This document shows, one piece after another, positions 46,759 through 55,944 of a DNA stretch of 64,000 nt. Source of the DNA: Pedobacter sp. SL55 (GTDB taxonomy: Bacteria; Bacteroidota; Bacteroidia; Sphingobacteriales; Sphingobacteriaceae); assembly GCF_026625705.1 (NCBI RefSeq), contig NZ_CP113059.1, positions 2,232,001-2,296,000 of the forward strand. The letters are read 5' to 3'. The translations under genes and the position numbers were made by a program. Position 1 is the stretch's first letter; the number at the start of each line of letters is the position of its first letter. The notes under the pieces were generated by a model. That model saw only the letters and a list, made by a program, of their open reading frames with translations, made no database searches and was not told where the DNA came from.

Positions 46759-48222
46759 ATGAAAAAATACTTAATCTTATTCATTAGCTTAATTGCTTTG
46801 TCTTCTTGCAAAAAGTTTCTAGATATACAGCCCGAGTCGGATGTGTCTAAAGAAGAGCTTTTTTCATCTGAAGAAGGTTTTAAGGAAGCGCTAAATGGTG
46901 CTTATGTAGGCTTAGCTAGCGCCAATTTATATGGCGGTAACCTAACCTTTAGCAATTTAGATATCATGGCACAAAACTATCAGTTTACCGATGCCAACTT
47001 AATAAGGATTGCCGCATTTGATTATTCGCTTGCTTCCTATGTGCAAAAAATCAGCGTAATTTGGACTAACGCCTACAAACAAATAGGTAACCTTAACCAA
47101 ATTTTAAGTGTTATCGATCAGCGCAAAGGTCTTTTCAGAGCTCAAAACTACGAGATTGTGAAAGGCGAGGCTCTGGCTTTAAGGGCCTATATGCATTTTG
47201 ATTTGTTGCGCATGTTTGGCACCTCTTATCAAAATAACCCCAATTTTAAGGCCATGCCTTACGTAACTACGGTAGAAACCAAACCCACACCTTTTTCTAC
47301 CGTAACCGAGGTGTTAGATAAGGCAATAGCTGATTTGCAGGAGGCCAAGGCACTGTTGAAGGGGAAAGATCCCATCTTGCCGGCCAGCTACGTGGTGGGC
47401 TACCCAACTGATGAAGATGCTACCGAATTGCAAAATCCATCGTTGTTTTTGCAGAACCGAAGACACCGCATGAATTACTACGCCGTGGCTGGTACCTTAG
47501 CCCGTGTTTATCTTTATAAGAACGATAAGGTAAACAGTTTAAGCAATGCGAAAGAAGTCATCGAATCTTTGAAATTTCCATGGACATTGCAGGCTGATTT
47601 CTTTGCTGACGATATCACACAGAGAGATCGTATTTTTTATAATGAACTCATTTTTGGATGGTATGTACCGCAGTCTAGAGAGCAATTAGTTGGTCTTTTT
47701 TCTAGAAATAACCCCGATTATTCGGCCACTGCAGACCAAATCAATGCTATCTACAATTTGGGCACCACAGGGGCTGATGATTGGCGATACAAGCAATGGT
47801 TTAGGTTGGTGAGAGATGCCAACCAGTCGGATAGGTTTTACCTGCAAAAGTACATTACAAACACTACGCCGCTCACTAATTTACATCCGCTAATGGCACC
47901 AGCTTTACGTTTAAGCGAGTTGTATCTGATTGCTGCCGAGGCTTCTTTCGATACTAATCCTGGAGCGGCGGTAGATTATTTCAATAAATTTAGAGCACAG
48001 CGTGGCATTGGCGCTACGGTAAGTGCAACTATTGCCAAGACAGACTTTATCAATTTGTTAAAAGGAGAATACCGCAAAGAGTTTTACGGCGAAAGTCAGA
48101 GCTTTTTTATGCACAAGCGCTTAAACTTAGATATTATCACTACCGCAGGCTTAATTTACCCGGCCTCTGATAAGATCTTTGTATTCCCTCTTCCAATTGA
48201 GGAGCAAACCAACAGAAACTAA
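46759..48222 (+). CDS. SusD/RagB-family nutrient-binding outer membrane lipoprotein
   Basis: A 487-residue lipoprotein with a lipobox near Cys17 (LIALSSCKKFLDIQPES). The SusD N-terminal KKFLDIQPESDVSKEELF and EGFKEALNGAYVGLAS, the TPR-like LRAYMHFDLLRMFG, and the C-terminal LRLSELYLIAAEASFDTNPG with YFNKFRAQRGI and GEYRKEFYGES are diagnostic. It forms the lid of the SusC channel and binds the ligand at the surface. The SusC stop is 10 bases upstream, so the two are coupled. The chain ends with EEQTNRN, normal for the family. Confidence 0.94.
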   Translation: MKKYLILFISLIALSSCKKFLDIQPESDVSKEELFSSEEGFKEALNGAYVGLASANLYGGNLTFSNLDIMAQNYQFTDANLIRIAAFDYSLASYVQKISVIWTNAYKQIGNLNQILSVIDQRKGLFRAQNYEIVKGEALALRAYMHFDLLRMFGTSYQNNPNFKAMPYVTTVETKPTPFSTVTEVLDKAIADLQEAKALLKGKDPILPASYVVGYPTDEDATELQNPSLFLQNRRHRMNYYAVAGTLARVYLYKNDKVNSLSNAKEVIESLKFPWTLQADFFADDITQRDRIFYNELIFGWYVPQSREQLVGLFSRNNPDYSATADQINAIYNLGTTGADDWRYKQWFRLVRDANQSDRFYLQKYITNTTPLTNLHPLMAPALRLSELYLIAAEASFDTNPGAAVDYFNKFRAQRGIGATVSATIAKTDFINLLKGEYRKEFYGESQSFFMHKRLNLDIITTAGLIYPASDKIFVFPLPIEEQTNRN

Positions 48223-48236
48223 AAACAGACCAAGCA

Positions 48237-49088
48237 ATGAAAAAGAAAATATTATATCTTTTGCTTTTGAGCACAGTGTTATGGGCTTGCAAAAAGAATG
48301 AGTTGGCCCCTTTTGAGGCCACAGACAACATCTATCTACATTATTTAGATAGAAATGGTTTACAAGATACTACAACGATTAGCTACTCGTTTGCGTACAA
48401 CCCTAGCTTGGGGCAAGATACGGTTTGGGTGCCTATTATTGTAACTGGCAATAAAGTATCACGTAGTCGCCAGTTTGTATTAAGCGTAGTCGATTCGTTA
48501 ACTACCGCAGTTAAAGATCTGCATTATGAGCCTTTAAAGCCTAGTTATACTTTGCCGGCAGATTCCACTAGGCTTAAAATACCTATTGTCATCAAAAATA
48601 ATGATCCAGCATTGGCAGAAAAATCCGTAACCCTAGGTTTTAGGGCGGTAGCTGGAGGCGACTTTTCGGCAGATTTGCCCTTGCCTTTACGCACTAAGAA
48701 AGTTATTTTCTCTAGCCGTCTAGAGCAACCAGCTTGGTGGATATATTGGCAAGCGCAGCTGGGCACTTACGGCCGAATTAAACATCAGTTATTTCTTATT
48801 GCTACGGGCAATGCCGAGTTGGTAGATCAGTCTAAGCCAGATGCTTATATGCAAATTCCTAGGAGCCTGTATCACATCGATAATTTTAGGGTATTTCTAA
48901 AAGATCCAGCAGCTTGGATAGCCAAAAATCCAACTAAAGGATATGTTTTAGTGCAAAAAACTGATGGTAGCAACGAATATGAGTTTTACAATGAAGATAC
49001 ACCAGGTAGACGCTTTGTGATGCGCTTTTTCGCACAGGTAAATGGCTATTTCTTTATTGACGAGAGCGGCAACCAAATTGTTGTTTAA
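48237..49088 (+). CDS. DUF4843 domain lipoprotein
   Basis: A 283-residue lipoprotein with a lipobox (LLLSTVLWACKK, Cys about residue 18). The Phe-Glu-Ala/IYLHYLDRNG start and the beta-rich middle (SFAYNPSLGQDTVWVPIIVT, RQFVLSVVDSLTT) fit DUF4843, which accompanies SusCD pairs in many Bacteroidota. It is likely surface exposed and part of the ligand-capturing assembly; the biochemical function is not established. It is cotranscribed with susD, with 14 bases between. Confidence 0.8.
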   Translation: MKKKILYLLLLSTVLWACKKNELAPFEATDNIYLHYLDRNGLQDTTTISYSFAYNPSLGQDTVWVPIIVTGNKVSRSRQFVLSVVDSLTTAVKDLHYEPLKPSYTLPADSTRLKIPIVIKNNDPALAEKSVTLGFRAVAGGDFSADLPLPLRTKKVIFSSRLEQPAWWIYWQAQLGTYGRIKHQLFLIATGNAELVDQSKPDAYMQIPRSLYHIDNFRVFLKDPAAWIAKNPTKGYVLVQKTDGSNEYEFYNEDTPGRRFVMRFFAQVNGYFFIDESGNQIVV

Positions 49089-49101
49089 CCTTTATTAAAA
49101 C

Positions 49102-50547
49102 ATGGTAAAGATGAAATTGAAATTAATTTTAGTACTGGCCATTTTGGTTGGTTTATATACAGCTTGTAAAAAAGATTTGGGTAATTACGATTACCACCCA
49201 CCTTCGGAACCTACCTTGAGTAAATTTAGAGATTCTACTTTTGCAGCACTCCTTGGCGACTCGCTAATTCTCAACCCCACTGTAGGTTTGGCAGATGCCG
49301 ATCCAAAGAAAGATTTGTCTTTCGAATGGAGAATTTCGGTAGCAGAAGAGCAACGCGAAGTAGTTTATACGCAGTTTCCGCTACGGATAGTATATAATTT
49401 AGGGCCAGGTTTGCGTACGGCAAAATTGCTTATTACCGATAATAGGAATGGCTTAAAGTATGTGATACCCTTTAAAATTTTGGGTTCCACAGAATTTAGC
49501 ATAGGCAAGCTAATTTTGAGTAATGATAACGGAGTAGCTAAACTATCTTTTGTAAAGCCAGACAATGTTACTGTAATTGCTGACATTTATAAAGCTTTTC
49601 ATACCGAAGATCTACCTAAAAATCCCGTACAGCTTTATTTCTCAGATCCGCTGCCTTACCAACCCATTACCAACCAAGAGTATTGGGTGTTGTGTGATGA
49701 TGCTACCAAGCCAAGCCCAATACTGGCCGCTAGTGCTTTATTGCAAACCAGAAATTTTAACGGTCAGTTTTTTACGCCGCCAAGTACAATTAACGTGGGT
49801 AGGTTAGAAGCCTTTATGGGTACGGTATCCACTGGCGTAATCAACGGGAAAATGTATGTGGGCGTAATGTCTACAGCACCTTTTGCGCCAGATTATGGCA
49901 AGTTTGCCAATGAGCAGGCTGGCGATTATATGCTGTCGAAATATTTTACACGCACCCCGGGGTTTTACTTTGGTTTTGATACCAAATCTAAAGGCTTTGT
50001 AACTTTTGGTGGCGATGGTAGCTACTTGGGGAAAGATTATGTGGTAGATACAGAAAGTACTGCTTTTGATCCTAAAAATGTAGGTATGGATGAACTGCTT
50101 TTTATGCAAACAGGCCAAGCAGGTACATTCTATGCATTTTTTAAAGCAACAGATGGTGCAATTTACGAACTGAGCTTTAGTTACACCTTTGATTCTAGCT
50201 CTAAAAGAATTAAGGCCTTAAATAAAAGGGTGTTTGCAGGGGCATCGTTAGTAAAAGCCGACAGTAAATGGGTGCGCAATACGTTAAATGTATTCTACTT
50301 TACTTCTAACGATAAGATTTACCGTTATAATCCACTTAACCAAGATTTGAGAGCCTTAGATGCCGATTTTGGAGGTAAAAAAGTAACCATGCTAAAAATC
50401 AGTGCCGACGATAACACACTTACCGTAGGTGCCGATGGTTCGGTTTATGATGTAAACGTAAGCGTAGGGGTAAATGGCGTAATTACGCAAACTATTAATG
50501 GTATTCCTGGTGCTGCGGTAGATATCGTAACCAGAAAAGCACCTTAA
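49102..50547 (+). CDS. PKD-like family lipoprotein
   Basis: A 481-residue lipoprotein with lipobox VGLYTACKKDLGNYDY. The N-terminal region matches the PKD-like family found beside SusD/DUF4843 genes. It begins D-L-G-N-Y-D-Y, then LGDSLILNPTVGLADADPKK and LSFEWRIS, a beta-sandwich of about 100 residues. The C-terminal half has repeated beta strands that may form a propeller (GKMYVGVMSTAPF, FYFTSNDKIYRYNPLNQDLR). Its function is unknown; surface binding of the imported ligand is an inference from context. A second ATG nine bases downstream is also possible. Confidence 0.78.
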   Translation: MVKMKLKLILVLAILVGLYTACKKDLGNYDYHPPSEPTLSKFRDSTFAALLGDSLILNPTVGLADADPKKDLSFEWRISVAEEQREVVYTQFPLRIVYNLGPGLRTAKLLITDNRNGLKYVIPFKILGSTEFSIGKLILSNDNGVAKLSFVKPDNVTVIADIYKAFHTEDLPKNPVQLYFSDPLPYQPITNQEYWVLCDDATKPSPILAASALLQTRNFNGQFFTPPSTINVGRLEAFMGTVSTGVINGKMYVGVMSTAPFAPDYGKFANEQAGDYMLSKYFTRTPGFYFGFDTKSKGFVTFGGDGSYLGKDYVVDTESTAFDPKNVGMDELLFMQTGQAGTFYAFFKATDGAIYELSFSYTFDSSSKRIKALNKRVFAGASLVKADSKWVRNTLNVFYFTSNDKIYRYNPLNQDLRALDADFGGKKVTMLKISADDNTLTVGADGSVYDVNVSVGVNGVITQTINGIPGAAVDIVTRKAP

Positions 50548-50616
50548 TCAATCTACCATCGGCTAGATACAAGGAAGGTGGTAGATAAAAGATTTCTAAC
50601 ATAAAAAATAACACAA

Positions 50617-51753
50617 ATGAAAATAAAAAGATTGTTTTTATCAGCTATGCTATTGCCTACATTGGCTTTGGCGCAAACGCCCAATTTTACTTTTACTGGA
50701 AAAGTTGGCAATTTGAATAAACCTGCTATGGTGTATTTCGATTACATGGATAACGGTGCAGGCCGCGAAGATTCGGTAGCCTTGGTAGATGGGGCTTTTA
50801 AATTTAATGGCAATATAAAATCTGGATATGGTTATGCCCGTATGGCTTTAGATCATACTGGAAAAGGTAAGGGGCACGCCGTTTACACTGGCGATGTAAT
50901 TTATTTTTATTTTGGAAAAGAGCAGTTTAACCTTACTTCTAAAGATTCGTTACAAACAGCTACAATAACCGGCTCTAAAATCTACGATGAATCAGAGGCC
51001 TATAACAAAGCTATCGGCGGTACCATTATGGCTTTAACTAAAGCTGCAAATGCCGATTTTAATAGCGGAACGCCAGAGCAAAAGAAAGATACGGCTTTCG
51101 TTAAATCGGTTGATCAGCGTTTTCGCAAAAGAATAGAAGATAGAAATAATAAGCAGTTCGAATTTGCAGAAGCTAACCCTAAGTCTTTTTTCGCTTTAGT
51201 GGCGCTTTCTGAGGCCGCTGGCAGCAAAGTATACGTAGCCAAGGTACAACCGCTTTTTAATGCACTGCCTAAAGAACTTAGGGCAACAGATATGGGTAAA
51301 GAACTGGCGCAACGTATTGAAGCCAATACGCTTACAGCAGTAGGTAAACCTGCACCTTTGTTTACCCAGCAAAATGAGGTAGGTAAACCTGTTTCGCTGG
51401 CCGATTTTAAAGGTAAAGTGGTGTTGGTAGAGTTTTGGGCAAGTTGGTGTGGGCCTTGTAGATCGGAAAATCCAAATTTGGTAAAACAGTACAAAACCTA
51501 TCATGATAAAGGCTTCGAAATTATCTCGGTGTCTTTAGATCATGTAAAAACAGCATGGTTAGAAGCGATAGAGAAAGATGGTTTGGAATGGACACACGTA
51601 TCAGACTTAAAAGGCTGGAATAACGAGGTGGGTCGTTTGTATGGTGTACGTGCTGTGCCTGCCAGTTTCTTGGTAGATGCACAAGGGAAGATTATTGGCA
51701 ACGGTTTAAGGGGCGAACCTTTGAACGAAAAATTAGCAGAAATTTTTAAATAG
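50617..51753 (+). CDS. TlpA-like thiol-disulfide oxidoreductase with DUF4369-like N-terminus
   Basis: A 378-residue exported protein (signal MKIKRLFLSAMLLPTLALAQ). Residues about 20-110 form the DUF4369-type beta domain (FTFTGKVGNLNKPAMVYFDY). A helical linker and a C-terminal thioredoxin fold follow, with the redox motif WASWCGPCRSENP and cis-Pro in VRAVPASFLVD. It probably keeps cysteines reduced in a periplasmic client. It is the fifth gene after susC and may have a role in maturing the imported or exported protein of this locus. The exact partner is unknown. Confidence 0.85.
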   Translation: MKIKRLFLSAMLLPTLALAQTPNFTFTGKVGNLNKPAMVYFDYMDNGAGREDSVALVDGAFKFNGNIKSGYGYARMALDHTGKGKGHAVYTGDVIYFYFGKEQFNLTSKDSLQTATITGSKIYDESEAYNKAIGGTIMALTKAANADFNSGTPEQKKDTAFVKSVDQRFRKRIEDRNNKQFEFAEANPKSFFALVALSEAAGSKVYVAKVQPLFNALPKELRATDMGKELAQRIEANTLTAVGKPAPLFTQQNEVGKPVSLADFKGKVVLVEFWASWCGPCRSENPNLVKQYKTYHDKGFEIISVSLDHVKTAWLEAIEKDGLEWTHVSDLKGWNNEVGRLYGVRAVPASFLVDAQGKIIGNGLRGEPLNEKLAEIFK

Positions 51754-51766
51754 TCGCTCTATAAGT

Positions 51767-51803
51767 ACAGGCTTGCCATAAAAAGTAAGCCTGTTTAAAA
51801 TTT
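51767..51803 (+). terminator. Intrinsic terminator after the TlpA-like gene
   Basis: ACAGGCTT (51767-51774) pairs with AAGCCTGT (51787-51794), followed by a T-rich run. It may end the susC operon. Confidence 0.7.
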
Positions 51804-51986
51804 TTCATCTAAATTCTGTATGGGTGGTGCTTAATGATGGTCAAATTTATTTTGCCAAAGATCTTGTGGTTTACTTTAGGCTTAAAAATTGTAGTTCAGG
51901 TCCACATCAAATCTACCGTTAAAGACTTTAGGTTAGTAATGATGGGTATGGCCAGTAATGGTCATGCCTTTTTTAATTTTAAATTG

Positions 51987-53663
51987 ATGAACAGCATGTA
52001 TAAGAAGTTGGCAATGTTGCTTTTGGGTTCAATATTGCTTAGTGTCAACGCTTACGCCCAAAAGAAAAAGCTAAAGCAGTTTGAAGAGGTTGTGGCGCAG
52101 GCTATTAACAGAAGTTACCCGGCCAGTGTAAGGATGTGGAGCTTCGATGTGAAGCAAAACCAGCGCACCGGAGCGCAATTTAGTGGGGTAGTAGTTACCG
52201 CCGATGGTTACATCTTAACGGCGGCACACACCACCAATCCCGGAACCAATTACAAAGTTTTCTTCCCAGATGGAAAAGAGTGTATTGCCATTGCTTTGGG
52301 TCGTATCGATAATCCAAAAACTCCGGGTATGCCCGATGTGGGGATGATGAAGATCACCGACAAAGGTGTTTGGCCTTTTGCCGAAATGGGCTTTTCGCAC
52401 AGTTTGGTAGCTGGCGAACCTTGTATCAGCATTGCTTATCCCGAAAGTTTAGATCATAAGCTCCCTACATTGCGCCTAGGTAAGGTGGCCGAGGTAAAAA
52501 ATCAGTATGGCTTTATTCGCTCTACCTGTAAAATGGAGCCTGGTGATTCTGGTGGCCCTTTGTTTGATTATCACGGCCGTGTAATTGGTTTACATAGTGC
52601 CATCGATGTTGGCGAAGACCAAAATTTCGAAATTCCTGTGGATTTGTACCGCAACTACTGGACAGCCTTACAGCAGGAAATTAGCTATACCGATTTTCCA
52701 AAGCAAAAAGATAGCATAGGAAAAGACCCTTTGGCAGCTACAATTCAAAAAGAGAACCAACAGAGGAAGCTTCATCCAGCTTTTGATACCAAGGCGAAGA
52801 AACTAAACTGTATGTCTATCACAAGTACAATCCAATCTAAACAGCAGCAAATATTGGCAACTTTGTTTAATGAGGTAGATAAGCAAGGGGTTAAACGCCA
52901 ATTTTTAGTCACTAAACTATCCATGCTGGGCAAAAATCCTATGCTTAATGCTTTTCCTCAAACAAAACTGGCATTAATTGCTAAAGATCAAGAAAATGAT
53001 TTAGTAATCTTGTCTGTACATGGTACAAACAGTTTGCCAGATGGTATAAATTTATCGGAAGTACCCCTTGCAGCTGCCAATATGGGTAAGCTTATTTACT
53101 GCGAAAAAGATCAAGGCGAGCTTTTAGCTGGAGTATTGGGCAGCGAATTATTTAGCCTGCCTAAAATCAGCAGCAGGCCTTATTTGGGTGCTATGTTAAA
53201 GTATAATTCTAAGCCAGCACTTTTTTCTTTAATCAATCCAGAAAGCCCGGCGGGTACGGCGGGTATTAAGGTAGGAGATGAGCTGGTGGCATTTAATGGA
53301 CAAAAAATAGAAAAGGCAAATGATTTGGTGCCTGCTTTGCAGAAACATTGGCCAGGCGATGAAATTACTTTGACTTGGAAAAGCGATACCGCTACCATCA
53401 CCAAAACGTTGATATTGGCAGATGTAAAAAAGGGTGTATCTAGTCATCCGGCAGAGCGCATTGAAGGCGGAAAGTCTGAAAGACGAGATGGTTTTAAACA
53501 AGTGTTTGCTCACGATGCTAACGTAAAAGCTGGCGATTGTGGCTCGCCTGTGTTTGATTTGGAAGGTAAGTTTTTGGGGATAAATATCGCTAGGTTTAGC
53601 AGAACTACTACTGTGGTGCTACCAGCAAGTGTAGTGTTGCAATTTGTAAAGCAATCTATTTAG
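51987..53663 (+). CDS. Secreted trypsin-like serine peptidase with a second, degenerate protease domain and a PDZ domain
   Basis: A protein of about 558 residues with a signal peptide (LAMLLLGSILLSVNAYAQ). The first trypsin-like domain has His in ILTAAHTT, Asp in MPDVGMMKI and Ser in KMEPGDSGGPLFDYHG, a complete catalytic triad. The second half repeats the fold weakly (VTKLSMLGKNP, DLVILSV). A PDZ domain interrupts it (LINPESPAGTAGIKVGDELV, ALQKHWPGDEITLTW). It closes with GDCGSPVFDLEGKFLGINI, where Cys replaces the nucleophilic Ser. It is likely a periplasmic or secreted S1C protease with a pseudo-protease regulatory half. The ATG at 51987 is chosen as it precedes the signal peptide; the earlier ATGs would add 50 poorly supported residues. 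Confidence 0.8.
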   Translation: MNSMYKKLAMLLLGSILLSVNAYAQKKKLKQFEEVVAQAINRSYPASVRMWSFDVKQNQRTGAQFSGVVVTADGYILTAAHTTNPGTNYKVFFPDGKECIAIALGRIDNPKTPGMPDVGMMKITDKGVWPFAEMGFSHSLVAGEPCISIAYPESLDHKLPTLRLGKVAEVKNQYGFIRSTCKMEPGDSGGPLFDYHGRVIGLHSAIDVGEDQNFEIPVDLYRNYWTALQQEISYTDFPKQKDSIGKDPLAATIQKENQQRKLHPAFDTKAKKLNCMSITSTIQSKQQQILATLFNEVDKQGVKRQFLVTKLSMLGKNPMLNAFPQTKLALIAKDQENDLVILSVHGTNSLPDGINLSEVPLAAANMGKLIYCEKDQGELLAGVLGSELFSLPKISSRPYLGAMLKYNSKPALFSLINPESPAGTAGIKVGDELVAFNGQKIEKANDLVPALQKHWPGDEITLTWKSDTATITKTLILADVKKGVSSHPAERIEGGKSERRDGFKQVFAHDANVKAGDCGSPVFDLEGKFLGINIARFSRTTTVVLPASVVLQFVKQSI

Positions 53664-53780
53664 TGGCTGTAGAGTTTAAATAGAATAGTATTAAGCTATT
53701 TTTTTGATCTTGTACGATGTTTATTTTCAGTTTATTAGTAGGTTTTTTAAAATTTGTTTTTAAATATTTCTTATAAAATA

Positions 53781-53811
53781 TTGTGAAAGTAAAATGGAAA
53801 CATTACTTTTG
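53781..53811 (+). promoter_or_regulatory. Promoter of the tRNA-Arg gene
   Basis: TTG at 53781-53783 and TACTTTTG at 53804-53811 are 20 bases apart, a good match to TTG / TAnnTTTG, 23 bases before the tRNA. Confidence 0.7.
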
Positions 53812-53834
53812 CATTCCGTTAGCGATACGGAAAC

Positions 53835-53908
53835 GCTTTCGTAGCTCAACTGGATAGAGCATCTCACTACGGATGAGAAGGTTTGGGGTTCGAATCCCTA
53901 CGAGAGCA
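53835..53908 (+). tRNA. tRNA-Arg (anticodon ACG)
   Basis: A complete cloverleaf of 74 bases. The acceptor arms are GCTTTCG and CGAGAGC with discriminator A. The D arm is GCTC/GAGC, the anticodon stem TCTCA/TGAGA has loop CTACGGA (anticodon ACG), and the T arm is TGGGG/CCCTA with loop TTCGAAT. CCA is not encoded. The first anticodon base is expected to be edited to inosine to read CGU/CGC/CGA. It lies alone, before adk. Confidence 0.93.
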
Positions 53909-53922
53909 CAAACAATTAGGTA

Positions 53923-53953
53923 AAGCCTTGCCGCCCAAGCGGGAAGGCTTTTA
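53923..53953 (+). terminator. Intrinsic terminator after tRNA-Arg
   Basis: AAGCCTTGCCGC and GCGGGAAGGCTT form an imperfect stem (53923-53951) with a short loop and T-run. Confidence 0.75.
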
Positions 53954-53973
53954 ATCTTTAAAGACAAACTTAA

Positions 53974-54543
53974 ATGCTCAATTTAGTTCTCTTTGGCCCT
54001 CCGGGTGCAGGCAAAGGCACCCAATCTCAAAAATTAATTGATAAATATCAGTTAGTACACATCTCTACCGGCGACCTTTTTAGAGCGCATATCAAAAATC
54101 AAACTTCATTAGGACAGCAGGTTAGCAAATTAATTGCAGATGGCGAATTAGTGCCAGACAGCATTACCATTGCCATGTTAGAGGAAGAAGTGGATAAAAA
54201 CCCTGATGCAAAAGGTTTTATCTTCGATGGTTTTCCGCGTACGGTGCCACAAGCAGAAGAGCTGGATAAATTTTTGAAAGACAAAGGTGCTAAAATTGAT
54301 GGGGTAATTGCTTTAGATGTAGATCAAGATGAACTAACCCGTCGTATTGCTGAACGCCATAAAATTAGTGGTAGGCCAGATGATGATGCTGAAAAGTTAA
54401 AGAAACGTATCGACGAGTATTTTACCAAAACTATCCACGTGTTGCCTTATTACGAAAGTCAAGGTAAATTGGTTAAAGTAAATGGTATCGGCGAAATCGA
54501 AGTTATTTTCAGTAGCCTTTGTGAGGTTATTGATAGCTATTAA
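53974..54543 (+). CDS. adk: Adenylate kinase
   Basis: A 189-residue enzyme that interconverts ATP + AMP and 2 ADP. The P-loop is FGPPGAGKGTQS, the AMP-binding blocks are HISTGDLFRA and GFPRTVPQAEEL, and the LID is short (RRIAERHKISGRPDDDAEKL), lacking the four-Cys zinc site of the long type. The length matches short-form adenylate kinases of Bacteroidota. It lies between tRNA-Arg and obgE, the usual order in this phylum. Confidence 0.96.
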   Translation: MLNLVLFGPPGAGKGTQSQKLIDKYQLVHISTGDLFRAHIKNQTSLGQQVSKLIADGELVPDSITIAMLEEEVDKNPDAKGFIFDGFPRTVPQAEELDKFLKDKGAKIDGVIALDVDQDELTRRIAERHKISGRPDDDAEKLKKRIDEYFTKTIHVLPYYESQGKLVKVNGIGEIEVIFSSLCEVIDSY

Positions 54544-54591
54544 AATAGTATTGATTAGCTAATTTGATGATTTGAGAATTAGCTGATGATT

Positions 54592-54637
54592 AACATCCGT
54601 ATAAAATACATTAGCTATTTTTACGGATGTTTGTTTT
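54592..54637 (+). terminator. Intrinsic terminator after adk
   Basis: AACATCCGTA (54592-54601) pairs with TACGGATGTT (54622-54631), followed by TGTTTTT. Confidence 0.75.
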
Positions 54638-54774
54638 TATAAAAGTTTAACCACGAAGACGCAAAGGCACAAAGAAGTTGAGGGTCGCTATTTTAGCGGC
54701 ATTCTAAATTTCAACATTTAAAAAATATAACCATTTAGCAATCGTACTTCGTAAATCTAAAATCGTAATTTAAA

Positions 54775-55770
54775 ATGTCTCAAGGTTCAAATTTTGTTGA
54801 TTATGTAAAAATCTGCTGCCGCTCTGGTAAAGGTGGTGCGGGTTCGGCACATTTACACCGCGATAAGCACACTGCCACTGGTGGTCCAGATGGTGGAGAT
54901 GGCGGTAGAGGTGGGCATATTATCTTGAAAGGTAATGCACAGTTTTGGACGTTGCTGCACTTAAAATACCGTAAGCATATCATTGCCGAAGATGGTGGTG
55001 CTGGTGGTAGTGGGCAAAAATCTGGCAAGATGGGTAAAGACGAGGTTTTGGAAGTGCCGCTAGGTACCATTGCCCGTAATGCCGAAACTGGAGAGGTTTT
55101 ATTTGAAATTACTGAAGATGGCGAAACCAAAGTTTTAACGGCTGGTGGTAGAGGTGGCTTAGGCAACTGGCATTTTAAAACCGCTACACAGCAAACGCCA
55201 CGTTTTGCACAACCAGGAGAGCAGGGCAAAGAAGAATGGATGGTGTTGGAGCTAAAAGTATTGGCTGATGTAGGTTTGGTTGGTTTTCCAAATGCGGGCA
55301 AATCTACCTTGCTATCGGTATTGTCGGCAGCTAAACCAGAGATAGCCGATTACCCTTTTACCACCTTAGTACCTAACTTGGGCATTGTTTCCTATCGTGA
55401 TTCTAAGTCTTTCATTATGGCTGATATTCCGGGGATTATTGAAGGTGCATCAAAAGGAAAAGGCTTAGGTTTTAGGTTTTTGAGGCATATCGAACGTAAC
55501 TCGGTGCTGTTGTTTATGGTGCCAGCAGATACGAGCAGAACCATTGCAGAAGAGTATGAGATATTAAAGAATGAATTACAGCAATTTAATGCCGAGTTGA
55601 TGCAAAAGCCTCATGTGTTGGCCGTAACTAAAGCTGATATGTTAGATGAAGAGTTGAAAGCCGAAATGACAAAGGAACTGCCTAATGTTCCGCATTTGTT
55701 TATTTCTTCGGTAGCGCAATTGGGCTTGGTAGAGCTTAAAGATATGCTGTGGAAGGAAATAAACAGTTAG
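54775..55770 (+). CDS. obgE: GTPase ObgE/CgtA
   Basis: A 331-residue GTPase acting in 50S ribosome assembly and the stringent response. The glycine-rich Obg fold fills residues 1-160 ([32 protein letters not shown]). The G domain has G1 [12 protein letters not shown]3 [16 protein letters not shown] and G4 VTKADM. The C-terminal variable domain is short. It lies about 230 bases after adk, with a separate quasi-repeat leader (AACCACGAAGACGCAAAGGC near 54650) and no obvious terminator in its own 3' flank. Confidence 0.95.
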   Translation: MSQGSNFVDYVKICCRSGKGGAGSAHLHRDKHTATGGPDGGDGGRGGHIILKGNAQFWTLLHLKYRKHIIAEDGGAGGSGQKSGKMGKDEVLEVPLGTIARNAETGEVLFEITEDGETKVLTAGGRGGLGNWHFKTATQQTPRFAQPGEQGKEEWMVLELKVLADVGLVGFPNAGKSTLLSVLSAAKPEIADYPFTTLVPNLGIVSYRDSKSFIMADIPGIIEGASKGKGLGFRFLRHIERNSVLLFMVPADTSRTIAEEYEILKNELQQFNAELMQKPHVLAVTKADMLDEELKAEMTKELPNVPHLFISSVAQLGLVELKDMLWKEINS

Positions 55771-55785
55771 CGGTAGTTGGTTTTT

Positions 55786-55944
55786 AGGGGTTAGGAGTCA
55801 GGTATTAGGAGTTAGGGATTAGGTATTAGTGGATGGTTTGAACGTCAAGAAATAACAAATAACCAATTAATAACGAATAGCCAAATTCCCAAATATTCAA
55901 ATCAACAATTAAACAAATTCAACAGTTAACCGATTAACCATTTT
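55786..55944. repeat. Quasi-repeat patch, TTAGGAGTTAGGG and AACCAATTAATAAC words
   Basis: AGGGGTTAGGAGTCAGGTAT and TTAGGAGTTAGGGATTAGG are followed by AATAACCAATTAATAACG and AACAGTTAACCGATTAACC. It fills the space between convergent obgE and the acetyltransferase gene. Confidence 0.5.

Noticed and set aside
54801..55301. A long reverse-strand ORF in obgE
   Set aside because: It is Pro/Ser/Leu-rich with no domain, and mirrors the Gly-rich Obg domain of the real gene.
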